In this document: positions 43,164 through 44,041 of the stretch, one piece after another
Layout: the number at the start of each line of letters is the position of its first letter
Position numbering within the stretch: the stretch's first letter is position 1
Source of the DNA: Bradyrhizobium agreste
Lineage (GTDB): Bacteria; Pseudomonadota; Alphaproteobacteria; Rhizobiales; Xanthobacteraceae
Reading direction: 5' to 3'
Length of the DNA: 44,041 bases
NCBI RefSeq assembly: GCF_016031625.1
Contig: NZ_JACCHP010000036.1
Location: 1 to 44,041, forward strand
Translations under genes and position numbers: made by a program
Notes under the pieces: model-generated
What the model was told of the DNA's origin: nothing
Seen by the model: only the letters and a program-made list of their open reading frames with translations
The model's database searches: none

Positions 43164-43187
43164 ATGGCCGGGCTCTCGCCCGGCCAT
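43164..43187. terminator. Hairpin between convergent genes
   Basis: A perfect 10-bp stem ATGGCCGGGC / GCCCGGCCAT with loop TCTC, then TTGCTTT, lies between the deacetylase gene and the convergent small secreted-protein gene. Its stem core (ATGGCCGGG) is the same as in the terminator at 1337-1366. Confidence 0.75.
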
Positions 43188-43211
43188 TTGCTTTCGAAGC
43201 GGAGGAAGTGC

Positions 43212-43604
43212 CTACCAGTAAATGCCGTGGCGATGCAGCTCGCTGATGATGCGGCGCTCGGTCCAGCTGCGCTTGGGCTTCGGCTTGTCTGCCCTTGCAG
43301 TGGTCTTGGTGGCGGGCTTGGTCGTCGTGACCGGCGCGGAGATCGCCGCCGGTGTGGTCACCGTCGGAGTGCTCGCCGCAGCCGGCGCGGAGAGCGAGAC
43401 TGTCGGCGGACGATCGTGATATTTCTGAGCCTCGGCGACCGGCGCAGCTTCGCTCGCCTGCGCCGTCATGGTGCTCGCCGATGCCGCGGTTTGCGGAGCG
43501 GAGGTCTGTTCGTCTGCCGCGGCCAGCGACAGACCGCGGGAGCCGCCTGCCTGGGCGGAGGCACAAGCCAGGAGCATGGCGGCAACCAGAATGATCTTGC
43601 GCAT
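43212..43604 (-). CDS. Small secreted Ala/Thr/Pro-rich protein with basic-aromatic C-terminus
   Basis: 130 aa. Signal peptide ~1-19 (MRKIILVAAMLLACASAQA). The middle (~20-105) is low complexity, Ala/Thr/Pro/Ser. The end (KPKRSWTERRIISELHRHGI, then YW) looks like a short structured helix. I do not recognise a family. A CRP-like palindrome lies 56 bp upstream of the start. Confidence 0.7.
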   Translation of the reverse strand: MRKIILVAAMLLACASAQAGGSRGLSLAAADEQTSAPQTAASASTMTAQASEAAPVAEAQKYHDRPPTVSLSAPAAASTPTVTTPAAISAPVTTTKPATKTTARADKPKPKRSWTERRIISELHRHGIYW

Positions 43605-43659
43605 GTGAAGTCTCCCCGTGTTGGCGTGACGGAGGTTAGGGGAGCCACGTCTGCGGTTA

Positions 43660-43675
43660 TGTGATCGCGATCACG
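43660..43675. promoter_or_regulatory. CRP-like operator 3 (palindrome TGTGATCGCGATCACG)
   Basis: The 14-bp core GTGATCGCGATCAC is a perfect palindrome, of the same TGTGAT/TCAC form as the two sites at 41914 and 41944. It is placed 56 bp upstream of the small secreted-protein gene ending at 43212. Confidence 0.5.
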
Positions 43676-43743
43676 CAGCCGAGCGAGCCCTGATGCGGCT
43701 GATGCCCTGGTCGATCGGAGCGCTTGGGGGATCGGATGAACCG

Positions 43744-44041
43744 TGAGCGGCCCGAGACATAGGTGACATTTCGTACCGGACACATGGGTTACACTTTCCG
43801 CTTTTGTTCTGCGGGAGGTGTAGATGCCGTGGAAAGCGAGTTCGGTGATGGATGAGCGCCTGCGGTTTGTCGCCCGGCTGTTGGACGGCGAGGCAATGAC
43901 GGACGTATGCCGGGAGTTCGGCATATCGCGGAAGACCGGCTACAAGATCTTTGGCCGGTACAAGGAACACGGGCTCGAGGCCCTGACGGACCGGTCGCGA
44001 CGGCCGGTGCGCTACGCCAACCAGCTGCCGCAGCAGCTCGA
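43744..44041 (+). mobile_element. IS481-type insertion sequence, left part only
   Basis: The transposase start at 43824 and the preceding non-coding segment (GACATAGGTGACATTTCGTA, ACATGGGTTACACTTTCCGC) look like an IS481-family end with repeated GGTGACA/GGGTTACA half-motifs. The exact left boundary is uncertain (somewhere around 43735-43760). The element continues beyond the window. Confidence 0.6.
43824..44041 (+). CDS. IS481-family transposase, N-terminal part (cut by window end)
   Basis: The first 72 codons are visible, with no stop before the edge. ATG 43824 follows GGGAGGTG. The sequence begins MPWKASSVMDERLRFVARLL and contains a helix-turn-helix (MTDVCREFGISRKTGYKIFG then RYKEHG), followed by LEALTDRSRRPVRYANQLP. 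That is the standard DNA-binding N-terminus of IS481-type transposases; the DDE integrase core would lie downstream. Whether the element is intact cannot be judged. Confidence 0.85.
   Translation, partial: MPWKASSVMDERLRFVARLLDGEAMTDVCREFGISRKTGYKIFGRYKEHGLEALTDRSRRPVRYANQLPQQL

Overview
The window is GC-rich alphaproteobacterial chromosome. The gene set and the families present (IalB-type protein, TAXI-type binding proteins, DUF5939 cyclase, four-Cys secreted miniproteins, abundant CGTCATTCC-type palindromes) point to Bradyrhizobium or a close Nitrobacteraceae relative. Almost all of it is ordinary core or shell chromosome. The only clear mobile DNA is the start of an IS481-type element at the right edge.

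Layout. 1-7.6 kb: 3' part of an OmpA-domain protein (+), then a minus-strand run of phoA-type alkaline phosphatase, argG, a PAP2 phosphatase, a small membrane protein and rlmN. 7.6-17.2 kb: IalB-like protein and a DECR-like SDR (-), a quinone oxidoreductase (+), a Sel1-like membrane protein plus a TAXI binding protein (+), DUF1232 and pterin dehydratase (-), a membrane-anchored TAXI protein and a Tat-exported PhoD (+). 17.2-24.6 kb: a single-domain response regulator diverging from a Crp/Fnr regulator; a tightly coupled three-gene operon (Lgt-like enzyme, multi-cysteine radical SAM protein resembling the tetraether synthase Tes family, small membrane protein); typA/bipA; a flavin amine oxidase. 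24.7-31.1 kb: a minus-strand operon (alpha/beta hydrolase, DUF2269, SDR-DoxX fusion, DCC thiol oxidoreductase), a GNAT, ppa, and yggT-DUF167-folD. 31.2-41 kb: tRNA-Ala(CGC), a crotonase, a class I glutamine amidotransferase, an SDR, a TerB-like protein, a DUF5939 adenylate/guanylate cyclase, a P450, a Tat lipase-like hydrolase and an MFS transporter. 41-44 kb: two paralogous four-cysteine secreted miniproteins, a polysaccharide deacetylase, a small secreted protein and the IS481 start.

Themes. (1) The best candidate for an undescribed system is the Lgt-like / Tes-like radical SAM / small membrane protein operon at 18.76-21.19 kb, joined by two ATGA stop-start overlaps and probably acting on membrane lipids. 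(2) Palindromic dispersed repeats occupy many intergenic gaps and nearly fill several convergent ones. Two copies differ by a compensatory base-pair change, so a folded form seems to be under selection. (3) Three CRP-like 16-bp sites lie in the upstream regions of the secreted-protein genes at 41.8-43.7 kb. (4) Two TAXI binding proteins occur without any TRAP permease nearby.

All functional calls come from reading motifs by eye. No database search was possible.
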